Notes: generated from the sequence alone by a model not told the origin. DNA of 12,788 bases from an uncultured Bacilli bacterium (GCA_947623855.1 CANQHW010000022.1:1-12788); one strand, 5' to 3'. Counted from the stretch's first letter, positions 1-8,023 are shown. Program-made: numbers and translations.

Positions 1-37
1 CCGTCAAGCTTTTTCCGGCGGGCGGGGTGCATTTGTG
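1..37. other. GC-rich edge of the window
   Basis: About 70% G+C over the first 30 bases (21 of 30), with runs such as CCGGCGGGCGGGG, against a strongly AT-rich remainder. No ORF or SD is visible in it. It lies just past the end of the prepilin peptidase gene. It may be a contig-edge artefact, a chimeric join, or the tail of a foreign or structured element; the sequence alone cannot decide. Confidence 0.5.
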
Positions 38-59
38 TAAAATACCATTTTTTACAAAA

Positions 60-806
60 TTATAACGGTTTTAAAAATAAAGAAATATAATCTTGAAGAT
101 AAAATACAATCATCGTCCCTGCTATTAAAAAGGGACCATAAGGTATCTCTCTTGCTTTATTTTTAAATATAATATAAAAAGCATAAGGAAATGCAAGTAA
201 AGACCCTATTACTAATGCTACAAAAGAAAGTTGAATCCCTAAAGTTACCCCTATAAAGAAAGAAAGTTTAATATCTCCCCCTCCTAAAGATTCTCTTTTC
301 ATAACTTTATCTCCTACTAACTTAATAATAAACATAAAAGTAAAAATAATAATCCCTGAAAGTAATGCTAAGACCATTGATTTAAAACCAAAATAATACC
401 ATTTAAATCCTAAAATAAGTAAAGAAGCTACAATTAGTGGTTCATCTAATATAATATAATATTTTAAATCACTAACAAAAATAATTAATAACAACGCCGA
501 TATTATCATCATTGCAATAAGTTCATAAGACATCCCATAAACTAAATAAGCTATCCCAAATAATAATCCACTAGCTATTTCAATAATAGGATATAAATAT
601 GATATCTTCTTTCCACATTTATGACATTTCCCCCTTAAAAAGATAAAACTTATTACTGGTATTAACTCATACCATTTTAAAACATGTCCACACTCTTCAC
701 AATGACTCCTAGGAGTTATAATTGATTCTCCCTTTGGAAGTCTCATCCCAACCACCAAGAAAAATGATCCAAATAACATGCCAATTATAATATAAAAGAA
801 AACCAT
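60..806 (-). CDS. pilD: Type IV prepilin peptidase / N-methyltransferase (PilD/ComC/GspO family, A24)
   Basis: A 248-residue polytopic membrane protein that cleaves the leader of type IV prepilins or pseudopilins and, in family members with this N-terminal domain, methylates the new N-terminus. The N-terminal domain is visible as FGSF near residue 12, MRLP at 21-24, and two CxxC pairs (C36/C39 and C61/C64) that form the usual zinc-binding site. The two catalytic aspartates of the A24 aspartic peptidase fold are present: D113 in SDLKYY and D178 in the GGGD motif (175-178). About seven hydrophobic segments follow family topology. The ATG at 804-806 is preceded by AGGAGGT that overlaps the stop codon of the upstream F-protein gene, so the pair is translationally coupled and co-transcribed. 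Length is normal for the family. No U-rich terminator is visible after the stop; an inverted repeat at 36-56 lacks a T tract. Substrate pilins are not in the window. Gene symbol by family resemblance (comC is the alternative). Confidence 0.93.
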   Translation of the reverse strand: MVFFYIIIGMLFGSFFLVVGMRLPKGESIITPRSHCEECGHVLKWYELIPVISFIFLRGKCHKCGKKISYLYPIIEIASGLLFGIAYLVYGMSYELIAMMIISALLLIIFVSDLKYYIILDEPLIVASLLILGFKWYYFGFKSMVLALLSGIIIFTFMFIIKLVGDKVMKRESLGGGDIKLSFFIGVTLGIQLSFVALVIGSLLAFPYAFYIIFKNKAREIPYGPFLIAGTMIVFYLQDYISLFLKPL

Positions 807-815
807 ATAAACCTC

Positions 816-2330
816 CTAAATTTGTGTACTCATCTCTTGATAGAATCCAAACATTGGAATAACTACTGCTATTAAAATAAATCCTACTATTAAAGCTAAA
901 GCAACAATTAATACAGGTTCAATTAAACTCTTAATACTTTCGACAATCGTATGATGTTGGACTTGATAATACTCACTAACTCTTCCCATCATCTCCGCCA
1001 GTTGCCCTGTCGACTCACCTGTAACAATCATATAATAAGCTACCTCTGGTACAGCCCAATGATCTTTAAACGCCTCACTTATTTTATCCCCTTTAGCAAT
1101 ATTATTAATCGTATTAAACATTATCTCTTTATATATCTCATTATTCGTTATCTTACTTAAAATATCAATCGTCTCTGTAATAAAAACATTATTTTTAAGT
1201 AAAGATGCAAAAGTCTTCGTAAATATTGTTATTTCATTATAAATAACAATATTTCCTACCACTGGAATATGCATTACTATTACTTGCATTAATCTTCTAA
1301 AAGCTTTAATCTTTTTATACATAAATATTAATACTACTAAAACCGTAATAACTCCAAGTAAAATATACACAATATTTGCTTGCATAAAAGTACTTAAATT
1401 TAATAAAAATAATGTTAACCCTGATACTTGTACCCCTAATTGTTCATATATATCTACGAATTGCGGAACAATATACAATAAAATAAACGTAATAACTGCT
1501 AAAGCAAACACCATTACTACTGATGGATATGTCATTGCACTAAGCATTTGTTTCTTTATTTTTTCTATTTCATTATAATAGTTTGCCATATCATCAAGTG
1601 TTTCTTCTAATCCTCCAGTAGCTTCGGCAGCCTTAACCATATTAATTAATAAATTAGGAAACACGGTCCCTTGTTTTTCCAAAGCATTAGAAAAACTTTC
1701 CCCCATTGTAAGTTCATAAGCTAATGACTCCATGGTTCTTTTCTTACCCTTATCTTTTCCCATTTGATTAATTAATATCTTAACCGCATCAGTTAAAGTA
1801 ATCCCCGCTTTAAGATACGTAGATAACTGCGTCAACCAGAAAATTAAATCTTTAGTTTTCCATTTTCTACTTCCAAAAGAACCTTCTCCATAAACAAAAT
1901 TTATCCAAGGACTAGTCTCAATACTATATACATCATAACCTTCATTAACTAAATATGAATTAACATCCGTTTTAGAAAATGCACTAAATCTTTCTTTAAC
2001 TAACTTCCCTGTTGGACTTTTTGCAGTATAAATATATATTAAAGTCTTTTTATTAGCTTTCGTATCCTCAGTAGCTAACTCTTTTTGTAATTCATGTTTC
2101 TTATTATTTAAAAGTTCTTGTTGTTTAGGACTAATAGGTTTTACTTTAACTTCTTTAATATTTTTATAAGGATTATTTTTAACTGTTGTCTTATAAATTG
2201 TATCAACACTTTTAGAAGAAGCATCAAATAATGATCTTAAAGGAGCATAAACCCCATTTAATAAACCCAAATAAGCGTGTTTAAAAATTAAAATTATACT
2301 TAAGAATATATCTGTTAAAATACTAGACAT
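816..2330 (-). CDS. pilC: Type II secretion / type IV pilus inner-membrane platform protein (GspF/PilC/ComGB family)
   Basis: Polytopic platform protein that couples the assembly ATPase to pilin polymerisation. Counting from an upstream in-frame GTG at 2340-2342: an unusual N-terminal extension with a hydrophobic segment (about 8-35) and a charged linker (about 50-100); the short N-terminal PilC module (about 100-145, IYIYTAKSPTGKLVKE); then two repeated T2SF domains (about 165-290 and 370-500), each with the helical AEATGG- or TGESTG-type signature, with membrane spans near 272-292, 325-345 and 470-495. I chose the ATG at 2328-2330 (504 aa) because GGTGG sits five bases upstream; the GTG (508 aa) has only a weak AAAGGG site. 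A strong promoter lies upstream. It is followed directly by the prepilin peptidase gene, whose SD overlaps its TAG stop. No assembly ATPase or pilin gene is adjacent. Function is confident; whether it serves a competence pilus, type IV pilus or secretion system is not resolvable here. Confidence 0.9.
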   Translation of the reverse strand: MSSILTDIFLSIILIFKHAYLGLLNGVYAPLRSLFDASSKSVDTIYKTTVKNNPYKNIKEVKVKPISPKQQELLNNKKHELQKELATEDTKANKKTLIYIYTAKSPTGKLVKERFSAFSKTDVNSYLVNEGYDVYSIETSPWINFVYGEGSFGSRKWKTKDLIFWLTQLSTYLKAGITLTDAVKILINQMGKDKGKKRTMESLAYELTMGESFSNALEKQGTVFPNLLINMVKAAEATGGLEETLDDMANYYNEIEKIKKQMLSAMTYPSVVMVFALAVITFILLYIVPQFVDIYEQLGVQVSGLTLFLLNLSTFMQANIVYILLGVITVLVVLIFMYKKIKAFRRLMQVIVMHIPVVGNIVIYNEITIFTKTFASLLKNNVFITETIDILSKITNNEIYKEIMFNTINNIAKGDKISEAFKDHWAVPEVAYYMIVTGESTGQLAEMMGRVSEYYQVQHHTIVESIKSLIEPVLIVALALIVGFILIAVVIPMFGFYQEMSTQI

Positions 2331-2369
2331 CGCTTCCACCACGCTTCCCTTTATATTTTACTCTAATTA

Positions 2370-2399
2370 ATTATACCATAGTTTTATGAAACTAGGCAA
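2370..2399 (-). promoter_or_regulatory. Sigma-A promoter of the pilC-pilD operon
   Basis: On the minus strand: -35 TTGCCT (2394-2399), 18-nt spacer, -10 TATAAT (2370-2375) preceded by TGG, giving an extended -10. The expected start is near 2363, leaving a short leader before the SD and start codon. Confidence 0.75.
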
Positions 2400-2443
2400 A
2401 TAAAATATTTTTTATCATAAAATACAATGAAAGGAAAATTAAT

Positions 2444-2698
2444 ATGTATCCAGAAGTCCTTAAAAATACCCTAACTTTACCTAAAGTCTTAGGAGGAATA
2501 AGTAAAACCATTGGAGTTGCCAAAGAACTCATCCCTCTTTATGAACAAGCAAAACCTTTATGGAATAATGCCAAAACCGCATTAAAAGTTTTAAAAGTAA
2601 TGAATACTCCAGACTCTAAACCAACCCCTACTACCTCTCTAAATAAACCAAAAGAAATAGCATCCCCCTCTATTTCTCTTCCCCAATTTTTTCAATAA
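2444..2698 (+). CDS. Small YqfQ/VrrA-like protein of unknown function
   Basis: An 84-residue protein with no transmembrane segment. The centre (about residues 18-55) is a likely amphipathic helix ending in PLYEQAKPLWNNAKTALKVL; the tail is Pro/Ser/Thr-rich and low-complexity. The repeated 'xxIPLYxQxKPLWxNxKxAxKxLKxMN' character resembles the conserved core of Bacillus YqfQ/VrrA proteins, which are encoded near trmK and sigA in Bacillus; both facts are remembered family knowledge, not a search result. The ATG is preceded by AAAGGA (2430-2435). No convincing -35/-10 pair was found upstream. Its last 29 bases overlap the 3' end of convergent trmK, so its C-terminal codons are constrained by another gene. 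It is the only plus-strand gene in the first 8.6 kb. That it is a real gene is likely (good SD, conserved context); its function is unknown. Confidence 0.65.
   Translation: MYPEVLKNTLTLPKVLGGISKTIGVAKELIPLYEQAKPLWNNAKTALKVLKVMNTPDSKPTPTTSLNKPKEIASPSISLPQFFQ
2650..2677 (-). terminator. Possible intrinsic terminator of dnaG-rpoD-trmK
   Basis: Minus strand: AGAAATAG / CTATTTCT, a perfect 8-bp stem (2670-2677 with 2653-2660) around a 9-nt loop, followed by TTT-GG-TTTATTT. The trmK stop codon TAG is part of the 5' arm. The T tract is interrupted, so termination may be partial. It lies inside the coding sequence of the convergent YqfQ-like gene. Confidence 0.4.
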
Positions 2699-3320
2699 CA
2701 TTTTTATAAAACTTAACTTCTTCTTCTAATTTCTTCTTAGTTTTTTTATCAACCTGTCTTTGTAATATATCTTCATCTTTCCTAACTATTTCTTGATAAT
2801 ATAAAATATTTTCCTTCTTAATAAGACCATACTTATTTACTATCCTCCTATGTTTTTTCTTCCCCTTTATAAATTCCATAATAGTATAATAATGCTTATC
2901 ATAAATAACTTCTTCATCCCTTAAATAAAACCCTATTTTATTTAAATATTCTCTTACTAATTCTTGATGATTATGACTAGATATAATAATCTTATTTATA
3001 TTAATTAATTTCTCTTCATCCTCTAAAATATGCCTAATAGTATAAAAACCCATTCCAGCCATAACTAAAGTATCATAATTTACTATATCTACATTATCTA
3101 TCCCATCACTAAGAATCGTTTGAATATCTACTTCATATTTTAAAAAATTTTTTTGAGCTATTTCTAAAGAATACGGATTAATATCTGTTGCTAATACTTT
3201 TTTTACTTTATTATATAAATAAACACTTAATAACCCATGATCACATCCTATATCTATTACTTTATCATCTTTATTACAAAAACTAGCTATCGCTGCTAGT
3301 CTTTTCGATAATTTAATCAT
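2670..3320 (-). CDS. trmK: tRNA (adenine-22-N1)-methyltransferase TrmK
   Basis: S-adenosylmethionine-dependent methyltransferase that makes m1A at position 22 of certain tRNAs, for example tRNA-Ser in Bacillus. The 216-residue protein has a Rossmann-like methyltransferase domain: motif I is DIGCDHGLL (residues 23-31), the acidic residue that contacts the SAM ribose is D46 in ATDINP, and the family-typical AGMG is at 88-91. The C-terminal third is Lys/Glu-rich and predicted coiled coil, as in other TrmK proteins. Length is close to the Bacillus enzyme. The ATG at 3318-3320 overlaps the rpoD stop by eight bases, so translation is probably coupled, and the gene is last in the dnaG-rpoD-trmK operon. 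This order is typical of Firmicutes. The AGMG is followed by FYT where relatives usually have a further Gly, a mild variation. Identification is confident. Confidence 0.93.
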   Translation of the reverse strand: MIKLSKRLAAIASFCNKDDKVIDIGCDHGLLSVYLYNKVKKVLATDINPYSLEIAQKNFLKYEVDIQTILSDGIDNVDIVNYDTLVMAGMGFYTIRHILEDEEKLININKIIISSHNHQELVREYLNKIGFYLRDEEVIYDKHYYTIMEFIKGKKKHRRIVNKYGLIKKENILYYQEIVRKDEDILQRQVDKKTKKKLEEEVKFYKNVIEKIGEEK

Positions 3321-4395
3321 TTAAAAAATCCTTTAATTTTTTAGCTCGTGATGGATGTCTTAATTTTCTCAAAGCTTTAGCTTCTATTTGTCTAATCCGC
3401 TCTCTTGTAACATTAAATCTTTTTCCTACTTCTTCTAAAGTATGACTTGTTCCATCAATTAACCCAAACCGTAACTCTAAAACTTCTTGCTCTCTTTGTT
3501 GTAAAGTAAGTAAAACACTTTTAATTTCTTCTTTTAAAATTTCATTCGTTGCATATTCTTCCGGACTCATATTTGAAGCATCAGGAACAAAATCTCCTAA
3601 ATGCGAATCATCTTCTTCCCCAATTGGAGTTTCTAAAGATACAGGATCTTGACTTATCTTCATTACTTCTCGTACCTTTTCCACCGAAATACCCATTTTA
3701 GAAGCTAATTCTTCATCCGTTGGTTCTCTATTTAACTCAAGCGTTAATTGTCTTTGAATCCTTGCCATCTTATTGATCGTTTCAACCATATGCACTGGTA
3801 CTCTTATCGTTCTAGCTTGATCCGCTAAAGCTCTCGTAATAGCTTGTCTTATCCACCAGGTCGCATAAGTAGAAAACTTAAACCCTTTATCATAATCAAA
3901 CTTCTCTACCGCTTTCATAAGACCAATATTTCCTTCTTGAATTAAATCTAAAAATAAAAGACCTCTCCCTACATATCTTTTAGCAATACTTACTACTAAC
4001 CGTAGGTTAGATTCCGCTAAAATATTCTTTGCTTCCTCATCACCAGCCACAATTCTTTTAGATAACTCTAATTCTTCCTCTGGTGATAATAAACTAATTC
4101 GTCCAATTTCTTTTAAATACATCCTAACAGGGTCATTAATATTTACATCCTTAGTTATTTCTTCATCGGTTAAAACAATATCATTCTCCCCATTTTCACT
4201 ACCTTCTTCTTCCCCTTCTTCTACTACCGTAATATTATTTTCTAATAATATATTATATAACTCATCTAAAGAATCCGGATCAACATCTAACCCTTTTAAT
4301 TCTTCCGCTAATTCCTCAAAAGTTAAAAACCCCTTTTCACTACCTTTTCTAATTAATGATTCTTCTCTTTCTTCTAAACTCTTAATTTGTTCCAT
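3313..4395 (-). CDS. rpoD: Primary sigma factor (RpoD/SigA)
   Basis: Housekeeping sigma factor that gives RNA polymerase its specificity for the TTGACA/TATAAT promoters seen elsewhere in this window. The 360-residue protein is very close in length and sequence to Bacillus SigA. Region 1.1 is short and acidic (about 1-80, with a Glu/Gly-rich stretch at 59-70). Region 1.2 begins DPVRMYLKEIGR at 88-99. Region 2 spans about 130-200 (NLRLVVSIAKRYVGRG, FDLIQEGNIGLM-like, and FSTYATWWIRQAITRA for -10 recognition and melting). Region 3 covers about 205-275, and region 4 ends with VTRERIRQIEAKALRKLRHP for -35 recognition. The ATG at 4393-4395 has AAGGAG upstream inside the end of dnaG, whose stop lies 14 bases inside this gene. 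It sits in the middle of the macromolecular-synthesis operon dnaG-rpoD-trmK. Tryptophans use TGG. Confidence 0.98.
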   Translation of the reverse strand: MEQIKSLEEREESLIRKGSEKGFLTFEELAEELKGLDVDPDSLDELYNILLENNITVVEEGEEEGSENGENDIVLTDEEITKDVNINDPVRMYLKEIGRISLLSPEEELELSKRIVAGDEEAKNILAESNLRLVVSIAKRYVGRGLLFLDLIQEGNIGLMKAVEKFDYDKGFKFSTYATWWIRQAITRALADQARTIRVPVHMVETINKMARIQRQLTLELNREPTDEELASKMGISVEKVREVMKISQDPVSLETPIGEEDDSHLGDFVPDASNMSPEEYATNEILKEEIKSVLLTLQQREQEVLELRFGLIDGTSHTLEEVGKRFNVTRERIRQIEAKALRKLRHPSRAKKLKDFLND

Positions 4396-6148
4396 TAGTA
4401 CACACTCCTTTTTTAATTTCTGCTATTTGTTTAGCTATAGTTATTTTCTTATTCATATCTACTTCATTTTTTAACTTATTTTTTAATTCTTTAATCTGTT
4501 CTTCTTTCTGACTTTTTTGATAAACTAAAACATACTCTTTAAACAATTCCTCACTTAATTCCTCTTTAAATTCATTAGTAATCGCAATTATTTTATCATA
4601 TTCTTCTTTTTTGTCAAAAACAAAACTAATAAAATCCGCCACATTTATCTCTTTTTTCTCATTATAATAATAAACAATATAATTAGCTAAATTACGATAT
4701 ATTGGTTTTATAAAATATCCAATATTCTTTTGATATTCTAAAATATACTTTTTATCATTTAACATATAATATAAAATATGCTCTGCTGCAATATCACTAC
4801 TAGTCTTCTTTTCCCCCACCACTTTTACTGGTGGTTTAAAAACCTCTTTCTGGATTTTATTTAAACTTTGATATTCGCTTAACTTATTCTTTAAAATACT
4901 CTTATCAATATTATAATTTGCACTAATCTCATTTAAAGTTACATTAACTTTTATCTCATCCCCTACTTTAGCTAGCGTTTCTAATACCTCATTAATATAT
5001 AAAGCTAAATCATCACTATTATTTAAATTTTTCCCTACTTTTAATTTCTGTAACTTAAATGTTACTAAATCCCAAGCATTATGATAATTATCTAAAAAAG
5101 ATTCTACTCCTTTTTTTAAAATATATTCATCTGGATCTTTTTCTTCTCCAAAACTTATAATTTTTACTTTTAAATTAGCTTTTTCTAATAATTCTCCATT
5201 AACAATATTAGCTTTAATCCCCGCACTATCATTATCTAAACATAAATAAATCGGTACCCGTAACTTTTTTAATAATTCTATCTGCTCAGAAGTTAAGGCC
5301 GTACCTTGTAACGCTACTACATTTTTAATCCCACTAGCACTTAACCTAATCGCATCCATAAAACCTTCTACCACAATAATTCCTGAATTTATCTTAGCAT
5401 ACTTCTTCGCATTATGATAATTATATAAAGTTTCCTTCTTTTTATATAAAGAAGTCTCTCTACTATTTACATATTTTGCTTCTTCTTCATTTCGATAAAT
5501 CCGTCCACTAAATCCTACAACATTACCATCCTTATCCCACAACGGAAAAACAATTCTTCGCGTAAAAAAATCATAAGTATCCTTTGCATTTTGATTAATA
5601 AGTCCCATATTTAATAAAGTTTTACTATCATACCCTTTTTTTATAAGTAATTTATATAAAGAATCTTTTTCATCTAAAGATAACCCTACTTGAAACTCTT
5701 GTAAAACTTCTTCATTTAACCCCCGTTTCTTTAAATAATCTTTAGCTAAAGTTCCAAACTCCGTATTTAAATTATTTATAAAAAACTTTAAAGCAATATC
5801 CATAATTTCTTTTTCTTTCGTAAAACTTTTACCACTACTAAATACTTTAGATTGATTAGATAATTTATACCCAATCTTTGATGCTACTAAATTTACAGCT
5901 TCAATAAAACCTATATCTTCATAATTAGCTACAAAAGTAAAAACATTCCCCGCCGCATTACAAGAAAAACATTTATAAATCTGCTTACTTTCCGATATAT
6001 GCATAGAAGGTGAATGATCATCATGAAAAGGACACACTGCTACATAATCATTTCCCTTTTTAGTAATAGGAATATATGACCCGATGATATCTACAATATT
6101 AGCTTGCATTCTAATATCGGAAATAACACTACTTTCTAAAAAAGCCAT
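4382..6148 (-). CDS. dnaG: DNA primase DnaG
   Basis: Synthesises the RNA primers for replication and interacts with the replicative helicase. From the ATG at 6146-6148 it is 588 residues, near the usual length. The N-terminal CHC2 zinc-binding domain shows C39, H42, C60 and C63. The catalytic core includes RRIVFPLWD followed by VVGFSGR (about 197-216), and the TOPRIM domain carries EGFMD (261-265) and LDNDSAG (304-310) for metal binding. The remaining ~190 residues are helix-rich, poorly conserved, and match the helicase-binding region by position. I chose this ATG because AAGGTGG lies exactly five bases upstream; an in-frame GTG nine bases earlier is inside that SD. It is the first gene of dnaG-rpoD-trmK and overlaps rpoD by 14 bases. 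Confidence 0.97.
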   Translation of the reverse strand: MAFLESSVISDIRMQANIVDIIGSYIPITKKGNDYVAVCPFHDDHSPSMHISESKQIYKCFSCNAAGNVFTFVANYEDIGFIEAVNLVASKIGYKLSNQSKVFSSGKSFTKEKEIMDIALKFFINNLNTEFGTLAKDYLKKRGLNEEVLQEFQVGLSLDEKDSLYKLLIKKGYDSKTLLNMGLINQNAKDTYDFFTRRIVFPLWDKDGNVVGFSGRIYRNEEEAKYVNSRETSLYKKKETLYNYHNAKKYAKINSGIIVVEGFMDAIRLSASGIKNVVALQGTALTSEQIELLKKLRVPIYLCLDNDSAGIKANIVNGELLEKANLKVKIISFGEEKDPDEYILKKGVESFLDNYHNAWDLVTFKLQKLKVGKNLNNSDDLALYINEVLETLAKVGDEIKVNVTLNEISANYNIDKSILKNKLSEYQSLNKIQKEVFKPPVKVVGEKKTSSDIAAEHILYYMLNDKKYILEYQKNIGYFIKPIYRNLANYIVYYYNEKKEINVADFISFVFDKKEEYDKIIAITNEFKEELSEELFKEYVLVYQKSQKEEQIKELKNKLKNEVDMNKKITIAKQIAEIKKGVCTNGTN

Positions 6149-6173
6149 AAAAACCACCTTCTATTAAATATAT

Positions 6174-6179
6174 ATTATA
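6174..6179 (-). promoter_or_regulatory. Probable -10 element for dnaG-rpoD-trmK
   Basis: A perfect TATAAT on the minus strand, about 26 bases upstream of the dnaG start codon. No good -35 hexamer occurs at 16-18 bases, where the sequence is mostly A. A GC-rich patch CGACCTAGGCG (6181-6191) sits directly upstream. Called on position and the hexamer only. Confidence 0.4.
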
Positions 6180-6208
6180 ACGACCTAGGCGATTTCCTTT
6201 TTTTTATG

Positions 6209-6237
6209 AAAAAAAATGCAATTTTTTTTGCATTTTT
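6209..6237 (-). terminator. Intrinsic terminator after the SpaA-like gene
   Basis: Minus strand: AAAAATGCAA, six-base A loop, TTGCATTTTT, a perfect 10-bp stem (6228-6237 with 6212-6221), running into a tract of eight Ts. The first base of the stem overlaps the gene's TAA stop (6236-6238). It separates this transcript from the dnaG operon. Confidence 0.85.
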
Positions 6238-7930
6238 AACATTTTTTGTAAATAATAGTATAAAATATCGTTGTAAATAATAATGTCCAAAATTTAATAA
6301 TTTTCCCTTCTCCCCTTACTAATGTATCTGGCACCGCAACATTATTAACCACCATTTCTTCTTTAAAAGTATCCTGTTCTTGAACTTCTTCTTTAATTAC
6401 TTCTTCCTTAATCTTTTTATTTTCCCAAGTAATACTTTTATCGTCTTCTAACTCTATCGTTTCCGTTTGATATTCTTTTTCATACCCTTCTGGTAAAGAT
6501 AATTCCTTTATAATATAAGAACGTAACTCTAAATTAGCAAAACATACCTTTCCTTCATCATCCGTTGTCAGTTTATTTGCTAACTTTGTTCCTTTATATA
6601 ACCCAATCACTGCTCCCTTAATGGGATTACCTAAGTTATCTTTAACTACTACCGTAATACTTTTACTTATCTCTAAACTTTCTACTTCCAATTTATATGC
6701 TCCATCTGTATTTTCATCTAAAGTAATAGTTTGCGGTTTTATTAAAGCATAATTTTTCTTCCCACTAATTTGCTTTATCGTATATGTCCCATATCCTAAT
6801 CTTACTTTAGCATTTCCCTTACTATTAGTTGTAATTGTAAAAGTCTTATCTTCATCTCCAATTTGAAAAACAGCATCTTTTTCCAAAGTTAATTTATCAC
6901 TATCTAAACTCTTATATCTTTTGGTAATTGTAAAATCTACAAAATTTTCTAAAACTTCTATATCTACCTCTTCTTTTTCTTTCTTACTTAAATCTATTTC
7001 ATATTTTTTTCCATCTAATTTATCATTACAACTATGACTAATTTGTTTAATATAATATTTCTTTAAAGATAAAGTATTTAAAGTATAAACCTTCTCTTCC
7101 GTAGCTAAAAAACTATCTATTAAATTATCCTCTTCGTCAAATATTCCATAAGTAGTTTCCATATTATTAGAACAATTACTATAAAAATGTTCTCCTCTTT
7201 TAATATTTACCACAAGAGTTCCTAATATTTCCTCACTTTTTAAATTAATAATATTATCATATGGGGTATTATCATCAATAGTAACAACCTGTTCCGGTAT
7301 CATTGTATAATTTTTTAAGCCACTTACTTGTTTTAAAGTATATGTTCCATACCCTAACTTTATCTCCGCTTCTCCTTTATCATCTGTTGTTAAATTAAAT
7401 TTTTTATTTGCATCTCCAATACTAAATTGGGCATTTTCTTCAAAATTATCTCCTGCTTTCTTTACTATTTTAATCTTTTTAATATTTTCTAAAACATTAA
7501 GAGTAATCTCTGGATGAAGATTATCTTCGGATATAACAATATCGTGAGTACCATTATCTACTGTTTCACTACATCCATGAGTAAGTTGTTTTAATTGATA
7601 TGTCTTTAAAGGCAACTCTTTAGTAGTATAAGTCTTATTTTTCTCCGCTTCAAATGATTCTACTAACTCTCCATTATCATATAATCCATAACTACTTACT
7701 GCATCACTTTCACAATTAAAATAAATACTCTTATTATTATGGATATTAAAAGTAATATGGCCCGTCGTTTCCAGTATTTTCTTAACTAGTCCTTCTTCCC
7801 CTATTATCTCTTCTCTTTTCATTGCATAATCTTTATTACTTTCTTCTAAAGAAAAAGGTATATCCTTTGCTTTAACATTTCCTCCCAAAAAAATTCCCAT
7901 TATCAAAACCAAGACTATTTTTTTCTTCAT
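6236..7930 (-). CDS. Secreted surface protein with five SpaA/Cna-B-like domains and a sorting-signal-like tail
   Basis: A 564-residue protein from the ATG at 7928-7930, which has AGGAGG at 7935-7940; an upstream in-frame ATG would precede the SD and is rejected. Residues 1-22 form a signal peptide (MKKKIVLVLIMGIFLGG, then NVKA). The body has two copies of a ~175-residue module (about 57-231 and 236-416). Each copy holds a Cys-containing domain (C73/C120; C253/C301) and a second domain with LGYGTYT and KNY. A fifth domain (about 420-505) is a classic Cna-B type, with K430, E476 in YIIKEL and N504 in WENKK, the Lys-Glu-Asn set for an internal isopeptide bond. An acidic linker follows, then VPDTL (533-537), a hydrophobic segment (about 545-560) and a Lys-Lys-Cys end, resembling a sortase sorting signal without its usual Gly. 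Probably an adhesin or pilin-like stalk; the ligand is unknown. It has its own terminator; a TATAAT at 7970-7975 is a weak promoter candidate. Confidence 0.82.
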   Translation of the reverse strand: MKKKIVLVLIMGIFLGGNVKAKDIPFSLEESNKDYAMKREEIIGEEGLVKKILETTGHITFNIHNNKSIYFNCESDAVSSYGLYDNGELVESFEAEKNKTYTTKELPLKTYQLKQLTHGCSETVDNGTHDIVISEDNLHPEITLNVLENIKKIKIVKKAGDNFEENAQFSIGDANKKFNLTTDDKGEAEIKLGYGTYTLKQVSGLKNYTMIPEQVVTIDDNTPYDNIINLKSEEILGTLVVNIKRGEHFYSNCSNNMETTYGIFDEEDNLIDSFLATEEKVYTLNTLSLKKYYIKQISHSCNDKLDGKKYEIDLSKKEKEEVDIEVLENFVDFTITKRYKSLDSDKLTLEKDAVFQIGDEDKTFTITTNSKGNAKVRLGYGTYTIKQISGKKNYALIKPQTITLDENTDGAYKLEVESLEISKSITVVVKDNLGNPIKGAVIGLYKGTKLANKLTTDDEGKVCFANLELRSYIIKELSLPEGYEKEYQTETIELEDDKSITWENKKIKEEVIKEEVQEQDTFKEEMVVNNVAVPDTLVRGEGKIIKFWTLLFTTIFYTIIYKKC

Positions 7931-8023
7931 TTTTCCTCCTTTTTCCATGTCTATATTTTTAGCCCTTCTATTATATATATTAACAATTTTTCTTTGATTT
8001 CCTTCTTTTTTACAAAAATTTTT

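Noticed and set aside
36..56. Inverted repeat TGTAAAA / TTTTACA after pilD
   Set aside because: Considered as the pilD terminator, but no T tract follows on either strand.
951..1160. 69-codon open frame on the plus strand
   Set aside because: It lies wholly inside the strongly supported pilC gene on the other strand, has no SD, and its translation looks like a shadow.
6181..6191. GC-rich CGACCTAGGCG near the dnaG -10 as an operator
   Set aside because: Only the central CCTAGG is palindromic; the flanks do not pair, so there is no support beyond composition.
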